The notes: generated by a model from the sequence alone, not told the origin. A stretch of DNA of 46,969 nt from Alphaproteobacteria bacterium (GCA_013815465.1 JACDGE010000011.1:1-46969); one strand, 5' to 3'; shown: positions 26,176 to 35,458, counted from the stretch's first letter. Translations and numbers: made by a program.

Positions 26176-26303
26176 GTCGTTCCCCCCCTCCGCGGGGACA
26201 GGCGCTGCGAGGAGCTGCTGCTCCAAAGCAATCAGGCCCTTTTATTTTTTTGTTGGATTGCTTTGCCCAGTTCCCCGCCTGCGCGGGGATGGACTCGCAA
26301 TGA
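26176..26303. repeat. Palindromic element between pepA and holC
   Basis: TGCGAGGAG (26206-26214) and CAAAGCAATC (26224-26233) on the left match GATTGCTTTG (26256-26265) and GACTCGCAATGA (about 26292-26303) on the right, in inverted order. GC-rich arms (CCGCGGGGA and CCCCGCCTGCGCGGGGA) lie inside. The left half resembles 15588-15613. An open frame through it is repeat-made. Confidence 0.7.
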
Positions 26304-26425
26304 AGCCTGTGAGTATGCTACTCCCTAAACAAAACGCTATCGATACCCTGTTTAGAGATCATTTTTTCCTTAAGTTGACGCCTCTGCGCCACCGCAAGGG
26401 ATGACGTTCATGGGGGTTGGAAACA

Positions 26426-26875
26426 ATGACTGATATTTCCTTCTACCACCTTACAGCACTCCCTCTCGAACGCGCATTGCCGCGTCTTCTTGAAAAAATA
26501 CTCCAAGCCAAGAAACGCGCCGTGATTCTCTGTGGAACTGAAGAGCGGCTGGATTATCTTAATGGGACCTTATGGACTCTCGGAAAATTAAGCTTTATCC
26601 CCCACGGAAGCGCCAAAGAAGGCTACGGAGAAGATCAACCTATTTGGTTAACACTTAAGGATGAAAACCCAAATAAAGCTGAATTTTTAGTCTTAACAGA
26701 GGGAACGGAATCCCCTTCCCTTTCCACTTATGAACGATGCCTGGATTTATTTGATGGTAATGATGAAGACGCTCTTATACAGGCACGAAAACGGTGGAAA
26801 TGCTATAAAGACCAAGGCCATGCAATGACTTACTGGAAGCAAACCCCGTCAGGAACGTGGGAAAAGGGAGAATGA
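26426..26875 (+). CDS. holC: DNA polymerase III chi subunit HolC
   Basis: A protein of 149 residues from the ATG at 26426, with GGGGGTTGGA just before it (the in-frame TTG at 26417 is too close to that site). The family start M-T-D-I-S-F-Y-H-L, the A-V-I-L-C-G-T-E-E-R-L-D-x-L-N segment and W-K-C-Y-K-D-Q-G-H-A-M-T-Y-W-K near the end fit alphaproteobacterial HolC. Chi links SSB to the clamp loader. Its place after pepA supports the call. Confidence 0.9.
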   Translation: MTDISFYHLTALPLERALPRLLEKILQAKKRAVILCGTEERLDYLNGTLWTLGKLSFIPHGSAKEGYGEDQPIWLTLKDENPNKAEFLVLTEGTESPSLSTYERCLDLFDGNDEDALIQARKRWKCYKDQGHAMTYWKQTPSGTWEKGE

Positions 26876-26926
26876 CTACATACGGTTCCAATCTATGAAT
26901 TACACTTCCAAGTAGCAAATAAATAG

Positions 26927-27145
26927 CATTCGAAAAAGTGTTGTGAAACGCTCCTTTTTATTGCTGAAAAAACATTAGCCATATCTTTTGGTCTCCCTCA
27001 GCAACGTTTAATTTTTGAAGGCATTCAAGAAACTCATCCTTTTTCTGAGAAGAGTTTGAATCATTACCTCAAATTTCACGATGAATTTGTGCGCTGCACC
27101 CTAGAAACTGGAGAGTTGAATAAGATAGAATTACGGATGAGCTGA
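26927..27145 (+). pseudogene. Unrecognised gene fragment with no start
   Basis: A frame of 72 codons, open from the TAG at 26924 to TGA at 27143-27145, has no ATG, GTG or TTG in a good setting. It reads LLFIAEKTLAISFGLPQQ and later HPFSEKSLNHYLKFHDEF, which look like protein sequence rather than noise. I do not recognise the family. It abuts an IS3 remnant and is probably debris of a disrupted gene. Confidence 0.3.
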
Positions 27146-27486
27146 TGGATAGAGGCATGACAATCAATCACAAGCATGTCTTTCGATTGATGAAACTCAT
27201 GGGTCTAAGATCGACATTTCCCAAGCCTCGTGTGAATACATCCCACGCAAATAAGGAGGATCCTGTTCGGCCCTATCTGTTGAAAGGGCTTTTAATGAAT
27301 CGAGCAAACTAAGTCTGGGGCATGAATTTCTACAACACCAAGCGCCGCCATCAAGGGGTCCATAAGATGCGACCTGCGGATTTGTATCTGGAAAAATCAG
27401 CAAAAATCAAAGCGATTAGCGGAAATGTTATGGGGTCTTTTTTTGTGGTTGCAAGAGGAAGGCAGGCTCGCTACGGCGTTATTTGA
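27124..27486 (+). pseudogene. IS3-family OrfB remnant with stop and deletion
   Basis: The frame reads DRITDELMDRGMTINHKHVF, then RLMKLMGL and PYLLKGLLMNRAN, the typical start of the IS3 OrfB integrase (I-T-x-E-L-x3-G-x3-N-x-K-R-V-x-R-L-M). A TAA at 27310-27312 stands where the family has Gln (N-Q-V-W). Directly after V-W-G-M the sequence jumps to N-F-Y-N-T-K-R-R-H-Q-G and M-R-P-A-D-L-Y, the family C-terminus, so most of the catalytic core is deleted. The remnant ends at TGA 27484-27486. It is dead. With the fragment before it, it fills the 26876-27611 gap. Confidence 0.75.
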
Positions 27487-27562
27487 CGGCGCACCCACTT
27501 GCCTAAACTTAACAATTCCTTTACATCTTCCACCACATCTACTCTTTTAAAAAGGTTTAAAA

Positions 27563-27592
27563 GAAAAATGGGATACCACAATGTGGCATCCC
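27563..27592 (-). terminator. Intrinsic terminator of the LRR gene
   Basis: On the minus strand GGGATGCCACA (complement of 27582-27592) pairs with TGTGGTATCCC (complement of 27570-27580) around one base, with one G-T pair. ATTTTTCTTTT follows. It lies 20 bases past the LRR stop. Confidence 0.8.
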
Positions 27593-27611
27593 TCTATCTT
27601 GATAGAGTTAC

Positions 27612-28973
27612 TTATGATGGGTGTGAAAACATGATAATATTTTTCATATCTTTTAGCTCGGTTATTACTTGATTTTCGTCCTGAATCCTTATTTCCTTGA
27701 TCTTCTTCTTCATAACGATAGTGAAAAATTCTTGCATTTTTACTGCGTCTTTAAATATCGTGCGAGAGATTCCAAGACTTTTTAGATTGCTTGGTAAGGA
27801 CCCAAAGTTTTCTTCCACAGCCTCAACTGATACCAAATTAAGATACTGAATGCTTTCCGGTAAAAAAGGCAGAAAACTAGAGGGATTTCCATGTGCATTC
27901 AGATTTTTAAGAGCCGTGAGTCTCTCTAAAGCTCTTCCAGAGTTCTCATTTAAATTTGTGCATCCCACGTTGAGGGTTGTCAGATTATTAAGGGTGAGAG
28001 GGAGCCAATCACTTTCGAGGGGATTGTAACCTAGATTAAGGATTTGAAGCTTAGTGAGGGATTCTAAATCTGATAATGTATTTATCATACATCCACTTAA
28101 GTTAAGTTCTGTAAGATTCTCAAAAGTTGAGAAGGGTCGCAGAGATATGTTCGATAGATTAGCTCCTACCGTAAGACTAGTAAGACAGGCGAGTGATGGC
28201 AGACAATCTAGATTCATTTGCGATGACTTTGATATAGTAAGAGTAGCTAAACATGAGGTTAAAGGCGATAGGAATGTCCAATTCTCTAAATCGTTGAAAG
28301 TAGCACAGATATTTCTGAGCTTGTTGCATCCCGCCAGCACTTTGGGATTGCGTAAATCACAGTACGATACGTTCAAACTTTCAAGGTTGGAAAGCATTGT
28401 TATTGAATTCAAACCCTCATCACCGATTCGTTGCCCGTTAAGGTTGAGATGGGTCAATGCCTTTGGGTTAGGAAACAAAACAATAAACGGAGGAAGTGTC
28501 TGAGCCATTATATCAAATTGTCTTGTTATATTTATCCGATGCAATTCCTTTAAAAATAGCGAAGTGCTATAATTTTCAAAGCCCGTGTCAAAAGGAATGG
28601 TGCAACTATATTTTTCAGGATATATATGGGAAGATGGATTATGTGCACCCGTACCTGTGAGGATATGAAACCATTTTGATGAAACAAGAACCATGTTGGT
28701 AAAGTCTTCAAGCTCAACCTCTTCCGCTGCTGTTACCAAAACGTGATGAGCAAGATCAGCAGAGAATAAATCCAGATCGAATACTATTGGGGGAGCTGAT
28801 ACGAACATGGGAGGTATGGTAGTTTTAACCTCAAGTTCTCTTTCCATTTCTCTTGCGGTAGGTTTAGGAAGGGCTTTACCAATACCCTTTACTTGCTCTA
28901 CTGGAGGAAGATCCATTGCAAAGCAAGATGTACCGATCATCAAAGTCGCTATCAACACCATACATTTCTTCAT
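27612..28973 (-). CDS. Exported F-box-like / leucine-rich-repeat protein
   Basis: A protein of 453 residues from MKKCMVL at 28973 (an ATG four codons earlier is possible). Signal peptide 1-19, ending S-C-F-A before Met20. After a spacer, residues about 68-110 resemble a degenerate F-box (DLFSADLAHHVLVTAAEE, then VLVSSKWFHIL, cf. V-C-K-x-W). From about 165 to 430 there are about ten leucine-rich repeats (LTHLNLNGQRIGDEGL, LESLNVSYCDL, LTELNLSGCMI, LQILNLGYNPL). This is the domain order of eukaryotic FBXL substrate receptors. An exported FBXL-like protein would be expected to act in a host cell. The F-box part is less certain than the LRRs. It has its own terminator. Confidence 0.75.
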   Translation of the reverse strand: MKKCMVLIATLMIGTSCFAMDLPPVEQVKGIGKALPKPTAREMERELEVKTTIPPMFVSAPPIVFDLDLFSADLAHHVLVTAAEEVELEDFTNMVLVSSKWFHILTGTGAHNPSSHIYPEKYSCTIPFDTGFENYSTSLFLKELHRINITRQFDIMAQTLPPFIVLFPNPKALTHLNLNGQRIGDEGLNSITMLSNLESLNVSYCDLRNPKVLAGCNKLRNICATFNDLENWTFLSPLTSCLATLTISKSSQMNLDCLPSLACLTSLTVGANLSNISLRPFSTFENLTELNLSGCMINTLSDLESLTKLQILNLGYNPLESDWLPLTLNNLTTLNVGCTNLNENSGRALERLTALKNLNAHGNPSSFLPFLPESIQYLNLVSVEAVEENFGSLPSNLKSLGISRTIFKDAVKMQEFFTIVMKKKIKEIRIQDENQVITELKDMKNIIMFSHPS

Positions 28974-29283
28974 AAAAACATTCATAACAAAACCTCATTT
29001 ACCTAAATTAGAAACAAAACTAATAATTTTTGTTGTTTAATATTTAATTGTTAATTATTGAAATGTCAATCGGTAATTTATTATATTTGCGAGTCCATAT
29101 GGTTTGAGACTCAAGCGGACTGAAAAATATTATTATTAATGGCCTAGTGTTACGGAGCGTGCGAGTGAGGGATCATTTGATTCCCCGTTTTTCAAATTGG
29201 GACTTTCAGATCACCTTATCATATACATTCTGAGATTCCTCCGTCTTAAAATAAATTACTTAACCTGAGTTCTCAAATGGCGC

Positions 29284-29343
29284 CTATCTCAAGAGATAGA
29301 TGGTTTTACCTGTCTCTCTTGGCTGTATCTATCAGCCGTTTTT
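29284..29343 (+). promoter_or_regulatory. Leader with competing hairpins and terminator-like end
   Basis: GGCTG (29321-29325) pairs with CAGCC (29333-29337), followed by GTTTTT, 38 bases before the next ATG. Upstream, CTATCT (29284-29289) can pair with AGATAG, CAAGAGA (29290-29296) with TCTCTTG (29315-29321), and GATAGAT (29295-29301) with ATCTATC (29327-29333). These pairings exclude each other, as in attenuators. The rest of the 28974-29380 gap is AT-rich; nothing else is clear. Confidence 0.35.
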
Positions 29344-29380
29344 ATGCTATAGAGAAGGGAAGAGTTAAAATGAGGATTCT

Positions 29381-30489
29381 ATGAACATGAAAAAAATGAA
29401 AGGGTCTTATGTTGCGGTTTTTTTATTGTTGGGGACTTGTCTTTTATCTTTCTCCCAATTATCCGCTCAGTCCTCCAATGAATTAAAGACACTCCCCCCA
29501 GCTGCTCAAAATGCTTTAAACAAAGTCCTCGATAAACAGGAAATCAAAAGTGTGCACTCTCTGAAGGGGGGATTGTCACCCTCAATGATATATAAGGTTA
29601 CGACTGACAAAAAGTCATATGTGTTACGCCTTATCGATGAACACCGTTCCTTTTCTGATCGGGAGCGCGAAATCACGGCCATGCAAATAGCCTCCCAGGG
29701 GGGTATTGCGCCTAAAGTTTATTATGCCAATGCTAAGGAAGGGGTCATTGTTATGGAATTTATTCCATCTGTCCCCCTATCCGAAAAGGAACGGTCCCCT
29801 CCCCTTTTGTTACCCCACCTTGCTCATATCCTAAGAGAAATCCATCGTGGCCCCCCCTTTCCCCCAACGGATGGTGCACAAGAAAAAATCCGAGATTTGA
29901 ACGCTTTGCTTGTCTTAAAAAAGGTTAAGTTACCGGCTTTGATAAATGAGGTCCTCACAGGTTTCCATCGAATCGAAAATACCCTCCAGAAAACGGCAAA
30001 GCTTGCGCCCTGCCATAACGACCTAAATCCGAATAATATCTTGTTCACCGAGAGTGGAATAAAGGTTATTGATTGGGAAGCCGCAGGGATGGGGGATCCT
30101 TATTTTGATTTAGCAACCATCGCTCTATTTTTGCGTTTACCCACCAGGATGAAGAGACCTTTTTGACATCCTATTTTCAATCCCCGCCAACTCCTGAGCA
30201 AAGGGATAGAATCTATTTAATGAAGCAGGTCGCCCTATGTTTTTATGGTCTTGCAGTTCTAAATGCGTCTCTTACTGAACCAGACATTCTTCTATCCTCT
30301 CATGAAATTTCAGCATTACCCAGTTTTTCTGATTTTCTTAAGGCAATGGGAACGGGGCAAGAAAAGTTGGATTCACCCCTATCCCTCCAAAGATTTGCTT
30401 TCACAGCTATCAAGCAAGCCCTCAACAATATGAAAACAAAAGAGTTTTCTCAATCCTTAAATAATATGGGGGGTGTGAAAAAGCGATGA
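29381..30489 (+). pseudogene. Choline/aminoglycoside kinase-like protein, signal peptide, frameshifted
   Basis: The first frame (29381-30166, 261 residues) has a signal peptide (about 1-29, QLSAQ) and then a phosphotransferase fold: SLKGGLSPSMIYKV near 60, Y-V-L-R-L-I-D, the catalytic loop H-N-D-L-N-P-N-N-I-L-F, and V-I-D-W-E-A-A-G. It stops soon after F-D-L-A-T-I-A-L-F. A second frame continues with T-H-Q-D-E-E-T-F-L-T-S-Y-F and L-M-K-Q-V-A-L-C-F-Y-G-L (to 30489), the usual C-terminus of choline kinase-like proteins. One single-base shift near 30130-30145, next to TTTTT, rejoins them. The catalytic residues are all in the first part, so some activity could survive. A sequencing error is possible. 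mazG overlaps the end by four bases. Confidence 0.75.
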
Positions 30490-30863
30490 ACACTTTTGAA
30501 AAACTCACCTTACTTGAAAGCCAGGCAGATGAGTTTGGTTTTATGTGGCACGCCCCCTCTCAGATCTTGGATCAGATTCAGAGCGAGTGTGAAGAAATTA
30601 AACAGACTTTGAAACAACAAGGAGGGCGGAATCATCTTCAGGAGGAAATTGGGGATCTAATTCATGCCGCATTCTCCTTATGCCTCTTTTGTGAATTTGA
30701 TGCAGAAGAAACCATGGTCAAAAGTATCGATAAGTTTGAAATACGTTTTAATAAACTTAAACGCCTCGTTCATGAATCAGCTCAAGGATCGCTGAAAGGA
30801 CAACCCGTTGAAGTCCTTATGGATTTTTGGAATCAGGCAAAACAACGACATCACCGTCCCTAA
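30486..30863 (+). CDS. MazG-like nucleotide pyrophosphohydrolase
   Basis: A protein of 125 residues with the all-alpha MazG pattern: S-E-C-E-E-I-K (metal-binding E-x2-E) near 35-41 and, after a short loop, L-Q-E-E-I-G-D-L-I-H (E-x2-D). It is half the length of E. coli MazG, so it is a single-domain MazG-like protein. Such enzymes hydrolyse NTPs to NMP and pyrophosphate. The start codon overlaps the stop of the choline-kinase-like gene, so the two were one operon before the frameshift. Confidence 0.75.
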   Translation: MNTFEKLTLLESQADEFGFMWHAPSQILDQIQSECEEIKQTLKQQGGRNHLQEEIGDLIHAAFSLCLFCEFDAEETMVKSIDKFEIRFNKLKRLVHESAQGSLKGQPVEVLMDFWNQAKQRHHRP

Positions 30864-30987
30864 AGGGAGCGAGCTTCCCTGCTGCAAAATTTCACCTTTC
30901 CAGGCCCCTATTCGTCTGGTGAGAATGGGGCTTGACATATCGTCCTTATAAAATTAATTAAATATATTTTTAGAGGTTGTTAAGAAC

Positions 30988-32079
30988 ATGCTGAGAATCG
31001 TCACTATCCTTGTTTTTGTTTTTATTTCTTCTCCTGGACATTGTATGGAACCCGAAGAAGCTGATAATTTTCTCTCTTCTAGCATGGTTAATAGCAAAGG
31101 ATTGAATCAACAGCATGTTCTTTCACAGCATCCGGAAGCATTAGATCGAGAAATTTCTTCCAAAGATGCCGAACTTTATTTGCAAGAGGTCTTCGCTATT
31201 ATCAAATCTCACTCTGTTATGAGAAAGAAAGTTGACTGGAAAAAGCTAGAGGATGAAGCTTTTCAATTAGTTTCCAACGCTCAGAAAACATCAGACACCT
31301 ATCCTGCTATCTATCATATTTTAGATAAATTAGGTGATAACCATAGTTTTCTTATGAAACAGATCACATCAGAAGCTCTTGTTGAGGAAAAAGAGGACAA
31401 CCAACTTTCCTTCAATTGCACCAAGGGAGAGATGCTTCATCATAAAATAGGATACATTCTGCTCTCAGGATTCTCTAGCCGAGATGATCAAACAACAGAG
31501 AAATATGCTCTTCATATCAACGAGATAATAAAAAATTTAGCTAAGCTTGATCCTTGTGGTTGGGTTCTTGATTTAAGACAAAACGGAGGGGGAAACATGT
31601 GGCCTATGTTAGCTGGAGTTGCTGCTCTTCTTGGAGACGGGAAGTTAGGCTCTTTTGTTGATCCAGATGGTAATGAAGACGAATGGTCTTGCAAGGAAGG
31701 AAAAATACTCTCCGAAGCAGGAGTCATGGTAGAATATTTACCTCAAGAAAGTATCTATAGAATTCCTGCTAATTCCCCTATCACGGTATTAATTGGACCT
31801 GATACAGCAAGCTCAGGAGAGGCTATTACTGTTTCTTTTAAAGGACGCCCCCACACGCGTTTTTTCGGCCAAAAAACGAGCGGACTTTCATCCGCAAACC
31901 AAGGTTTTCCTTTAACGGATGGTGCAGAATTGTTTTTAACGACGGCTTACTTTGCCGATCGACATCAAAACATTTATACTGACGGAATTTCTCCCGATGA
32001 ATTTACATCTGAAGGAGAAAACCATGAGGATTCAACCTTAAAGAAAGCAACAGAGTGGTTACTTGATCAATCAAAATGA
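30988..32079 (+). CDS. Exported S41 family serine peptidase
   Basis: A protein of 363 residues. Signal peptide about 1-19 (S-P-G-H-C before Met20). The S41 (C-terminal processing protease/TSPc) core is at about 140-335: G-W-V-L-D-L-R-Q-N-G-G-G-N, then V-L-I-G-P-D-T-A-S-S-G-E-A with the catalytic Ser, and the F-G-Q-K-T-S-G segment. No PDZ domain is apparent, as in the S41 subgroup that resembles the interphotoreceptor-binding type. A perfect TTGACA occurs near 30933 as part of a likely promoter. The substrate is unknown. Confidence 0.85.
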   Translation: MLRIVTILVFVFISSPGHCMEPEEADNFLSSSMVNSKGLNQQHVLSQHPEALDREISSKDAELYLQEVFAIIKSHSVMRKKVDWKKLEDEAFQLVSNAQKTSDTYPAIYHILDKLGDNHSFLMKQITSEALVEEKEDNQLSFNCTKGEMLHHKIGYILLSGFSSRDDQTTEKYALHINEIIKNLAKLDPCGWVLDLRQNGGGNMWPMLAGVAALLGDGKLGSFVDPDGNEDEWSCKEGKILSEAGVMVEYLPQESIYRIPANSPITVLIGPDTASSGEAITVSFKGRPHTRFFGQKTSGLSSANQGFPLTDGAELFLTTAYFADRHQNIYTDGISPDEFTSEGENHEDSTLKKATEWLLDQSK

Positions 32080-32161
32080 GAAAATTGAACACAAAATAAT
32101 TTCAGAAGCATGCAGAACTCGTCATGATATATTTGTTGAATGATGTATCAAAAAATAAAAG

Positions 32162-32752
32162 ATGACTATGATAAAACTAAAGAAATTATTTTTCATACCC
32201 ACCTTGGCGGCAGTGGGGTTTCTTATTGGACTCGTCATCCTTATCTCCTCAGGCCTTAATGATCAGATTGGCAAGGCAGATGTTGCATTAGTACTTGGCA
32301 ATACGGTAGATCTTGATGGCAAGCCTTCAACCCGTCTTCGGGCCCGATTAGATAAAGCTCTTGAACTGTACCGTGCTGGTTATTTTCCAACCATTATCGT
32401 TAGCGGTGGTATAGGCAAGGAAGGATATGAGGAGGCACAAGTCATGCGTGATTACCTGGTCTCACATGGCATCTCTGCAGAATATATTATTATGGACAAT
32501 ACGGGCATCAATACGTTCGTTAGTGCTAACAACACGGTGCAGATCATCCGTCAATCGAACAAGAAGAGTATCTTTGTTGTTTCTCAATACTTTCATTTGC
32601 CCCGTGCGCGTTTAGCTCTTGAACGCATGGGTGTAGTGCCAATTTACTCTGCTCACGCAAATTTTTTTGAAATGCGTGATGTTTATTCTTCGTTGCGCGA
32701 AGTGGTGAGCTATGTCTATTACACATTCCGCGATTATGGTTCTGGCGAATGA
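32162..32752 (+). CDS. SanA-like DUF218 membrane protein
   Basis: A protein of 196 residues. One N-terminal membrane anchor (about 10-30) is followed by a DUF218 domain: A-D-V-A-L-V-L-G-N-T-V, S-T-R-L-x-A-R-L-D-K-A, I-V-S-G-G-I-G and V-S-Q-Y-F-H-L-P-R-A-R. SanA-type proteins affect envelope permeability to vancomycin at high temperature. It is a shorter relative of the protein at 21483-22265. An ATG two codons later is an alternative start. Confidence 0.8.
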   Translation: MTMIKLKKLFFIPTLAAVGFLIGLVILISSGLNDQIGKADVALVLGNTVDLDGKPSTRLRARLDKALELYRAGYFPTIIVSGGIGKEGYEEAQVMRDYLVSHGISAEYIIMDNTGINTFVSANNTVQIIRQSNKKSIFVVSQYFHLPRARLALERMGVVPIYSAHANFFEMRDVYSSLREVVSYVYYTFRDYGSGE

Positions 32753-32868
32753 AGGGATTGCATATGCTTATTAATAATTCTTATTAAAAGTCTCTTGCGT
32801 TCTTTAAGAACAAATGGTATTTTCAATGATCCTTGAAAAATAGATTGATATTTATCGGAATAAATAGT

Positions 32869-35394
32869 ATGAAAAAGTATGTATTAGTGTTTTTTGTTTT
32901 TGTTTTTTTATCAAATTTTGGTCATGCGTCTGACTATCAGATTTCCCCTCCCCCTTCATGGGTCGATACTGTAAAAAATGAGGGTTCACAGGTAGATCAT
33001 GATCTGAAAGATTATGGAATATCTTCTCTTCTGCACGATATCCAGGAAAAAGTAGAGAAAAATTCAATTATCTCCTTTCAGCATAGAATTTATAAAATTC
33101 TACAACAGGATATTATTCAAGATATCTCAAATATTGAAATAGGATTTGACCCTCAGCATGAAACGGTTCATCTCCATCAGGTCTGCCTTAAACGTGGGTC
33201 TAAGACCTTTAACCAACTTTTCCCCCATAACATAAGAGTGTTGCAAAGAGAGAAGCAACTCGAGAACAATATTTATACAGGCGAGAAGTCTCTCGTCATA
33301 TTTCTCGAAGATATTCGGGTCGGTGATATTCTTGAATACATCTATAGTATAGAAAATAGTGATTGTCGCCTTGTTAAAAACTTCTATAGTCAGATGCCCT
33401 TAACCAAATCTATACCCATTGCTCACATGAGATATCGCCTAGTTTGGCCTCGTGACCGCGCTCTTTCCATTAAAAATCATGGGACGCAAATAAAACCAAC
33501 AACAAAAGATTTGATCAATATAAAAGAATATATTTGGAATATCAAGAATGCAAAAGCAACACATCAAGAAGAAGACACGCCCCCCTGGCACTACCCCTAT
33601 CCTCGGGTAGAAGTGGGGGCAAAGAAAAGCTGGCAGGAAATTGCTAGTGAAAAAGCAGAGGTCTTTAAAGTTCCTGACCAACTATCAAATGAGCTTAAAA
33701 GCCATATTGCACAGATATCTCGCAAACATAAAAATCCAAGCGATCAATTGTTAGCTGTTGTACAGTTCATACAAGACGAAATACGCTACATGTCCATTCC
33801 AATGGACGATGGATTACCGACAGACCCTTCCATCGTTTTTAAAAGGAGATATGGGGATTGTAGAGATAAGTCTCTTTTGGCTTTGACAATTTTGAAAGGC
33901 CTCGGGATAAAGGCCTTGCCTGTTCTAGCCCATACACAAGACGGGAAAATACTTAACAAAATCTTGCCCCACACCGCTTTTAACCATGCCATCATCCTGG
34001 CTCATGTAAATGGAAAGCCCTATTATTTTGACCTTACCCTATCATTTCAAAGGGGAAATTTAGAGAATTTTTCCCCACCCAATTATGGGTATGCTTTAGT
34101 GCTCGATCCGACAACAACCGCTCTTACAGATATGACTTCTCCTTTATCAAACTTATCCTTCCGTGCCTACTATGAAACGTTTGATTTATCAAAGGGGTTT
34201 GATGCTCCCGCTTTATTAAGCGTCAAAACCTTTGTTAAAGGAAAAAGCGCGGATTTCATGCGAGAATTCTTAGCTTCAAAGGACATTGAAAACCATCAAA
34301 AAGCCTATTTCGATTATTATAAAGACTTTTATCCTTCAATCGCTTTAAAAGATAATTTAAAAATTACAGATGATACTGAAAAGAATGAAATAACGGTGCT
34401 CGAGAGCTACGAGATTCAAAATCCAGGAGTAGTAGATTCGTCAAAAGCGAACTTGGTTTTCTCCCATCATGCCAATGAACTTCGTTCTTATTTCACCGAA
34501 ACCATAAACTTACCGAGAACAATGCCTATATCGGTTTACTATCCTCTACATTTTTTGAAACATATTACGGTTCTTCTCCCTGGAGAAGAAAACAATATAA
34601 CCCCAGAAAAAATTGAAGTAAAAGACCCCTCTTTTCATTTTAGCAAGATGGAACAAATCAAGGAAAATCGCTTTTCCATATCTTACCATTATATGGCTCT
34701 CGCGGATCATGTTATCCCTGAAAATGCACCTGCTCATATTGAAAATATTAAGCAAGTAAAAGATGCTTTGGGGAGAAATCTTACTACATCTATTGATAAC
34801 AATGTGAAGGATTCTATAAATTGGCCTGTGCTCATTTTGACACTGATTATTACTTTAATATTTTCCTATGTATGCTTTAAAATATATTTCTATAAACCTA
34901 AAAAAGTGATGGAGAGCCCCTCTTCCACCCAATATCAAGGGATAAGAGGTTGGCTTATTCTTCCGGCAATTGGTTTGATTATATCGCCTTTTTATGAGGC
35001 ATATGCGCTTAAAGAGTATTTTACTATGATTCACTCACATAATGCTTGGAGTATGCTTTTAGATACAAGCCTTGAAGACTATAATCCGTTAAAAGCCCCC
35101 TATCTTCTCTCGTTACTCTTTATCGTCATTGCTGAAGCCGTTTATTGTGTCCTTCTTCTTTTCCTCTTCTTTAAGAAAAAACAAATTTTTCCAATAGCCT
35201 TTATGGTTTGGCTTTGGGCCTCTCCTTCTGTCGCTTTCATCCTTGAAGTGCTAAATGTATATATCATCTATGAACCTTTAGGGGGTCTGTATAAGGCGGG
35301 TGTGGAATATCTTCGTTCTATTGTCAGTGCTATTATATGGACAGCTTATTTTATGCGGTCAAAGAGAGTTAAAGCCACTTTCATACAAGCTTAA
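32869..35394 (+). CDS. DUF3857-transglutaminase protein with DUF2569 membrane end
   Basis: A protein of 841 residues from the ATG at 32869 (GGA upstream; an in-frame TTG at 32833 would spoil the signal peptide). Signal peptide about 1-20 (F-G-H-A-S). DUF3857 covers about 45-230. A transglutaminase core follows with C331 in Y-G-D-C-R-D-K-S and His in F-N-H-A-I, then a Y-F-D-L segment with Asp. A TM helix near 645-665 leads into a C-terminal DUF2569-like region with four hydrophobic segments beginning G-I-R-G-W-L-I-L-P. Periplasmic cross-linking or peptidase activity is inferred. Transglutaminase-DUF3857 pairs are common, but the DUF2569 tail is less so. Confidence 0.8.
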   Translation: MKKYVLVFFVFVFLSNFGHASDYQISPPPSWVDTVKNEGSQVDHDLKDYGISSLLHDIQEKVEKNSIISFQHRIYKILQQDIIQDISNIEIGFDPQHETVHLHQVCLKRGSKTFNQLFPHNIRVLQREKQLENNIYTGEKSLVIFLEDIRVGDILEYIYSIENSDCRLVKNFYSQMPLTKSIPIAHMRYRLVWPRDRALSIKNHGTQIKPTTKDLINIKEYIWNIKNAKATHQEEDTPPWHYPYPRVEVGAKKSWQEIASEKAEVFKVPDQLSNELKSHIAQISRKHKNPSDQLLAVVQFIQDEIRYMSIPMDDGLPTDPSIVFKRRYGDCRDKSLLALTILKGLGIKALPVLAHTQDGKILNKILPHTAFNHAIILAHVNGKPYYFDLTLSFQRGNLENFSPPNYGYALVLDPTTTALTDMTSPLSNLSFRAYYETFDLSKGFDAPALLSVKTFVKGKSADFMREFLASKDIENHQKAYFDYYKDFYPSIALKDNLKITDDTEKNEITVLESYEIQNPGVVDSSKANLVFSHHANELRSYFTETINLPRTMPISVYYPLHFLKHITVLLPGEENNITPEKIEVKDPSFHFSKMEQIKENRFSISYHYMALADHVIPENAPAHIENIKQVKDALGRNLTTSIDNNVKDSINWPVLILTLIITLIFSYVCFKIYFYKPKKVMESPSSTQYQGIRGWLILPAIGLIISPFYEAYALKEYFTMIHSHNAWSMLLDTSLEDYNPLKAPYLLSLLFIVIAEAVYCVLLLFLFFKKKQIFPIAFMVWLWASPSVAFILEVLNVYIIYEPLGGLYKAGVEYLRSIVSAIIWTAYFMRSKRVKATFIQA

Positions 35395-35458
35395 CCCCAC
35401 ATATTTTTAAATTCTTACTTTAAAACCTCCTTCAATGTCTGTTGGAGTATTTCTTCCC

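Noticed and set aside
26111-26404. A 97-codon frame between pepA and holC
   Set aside because: It is made of the palindromic repeat; no domain and no ribosome site.
28054-28503. A 149-codon frame opposite the LRR gene
   Set aside because: It is the antisense shadow of the leucine-rich repeats, whose regular codons keep the other strand open.
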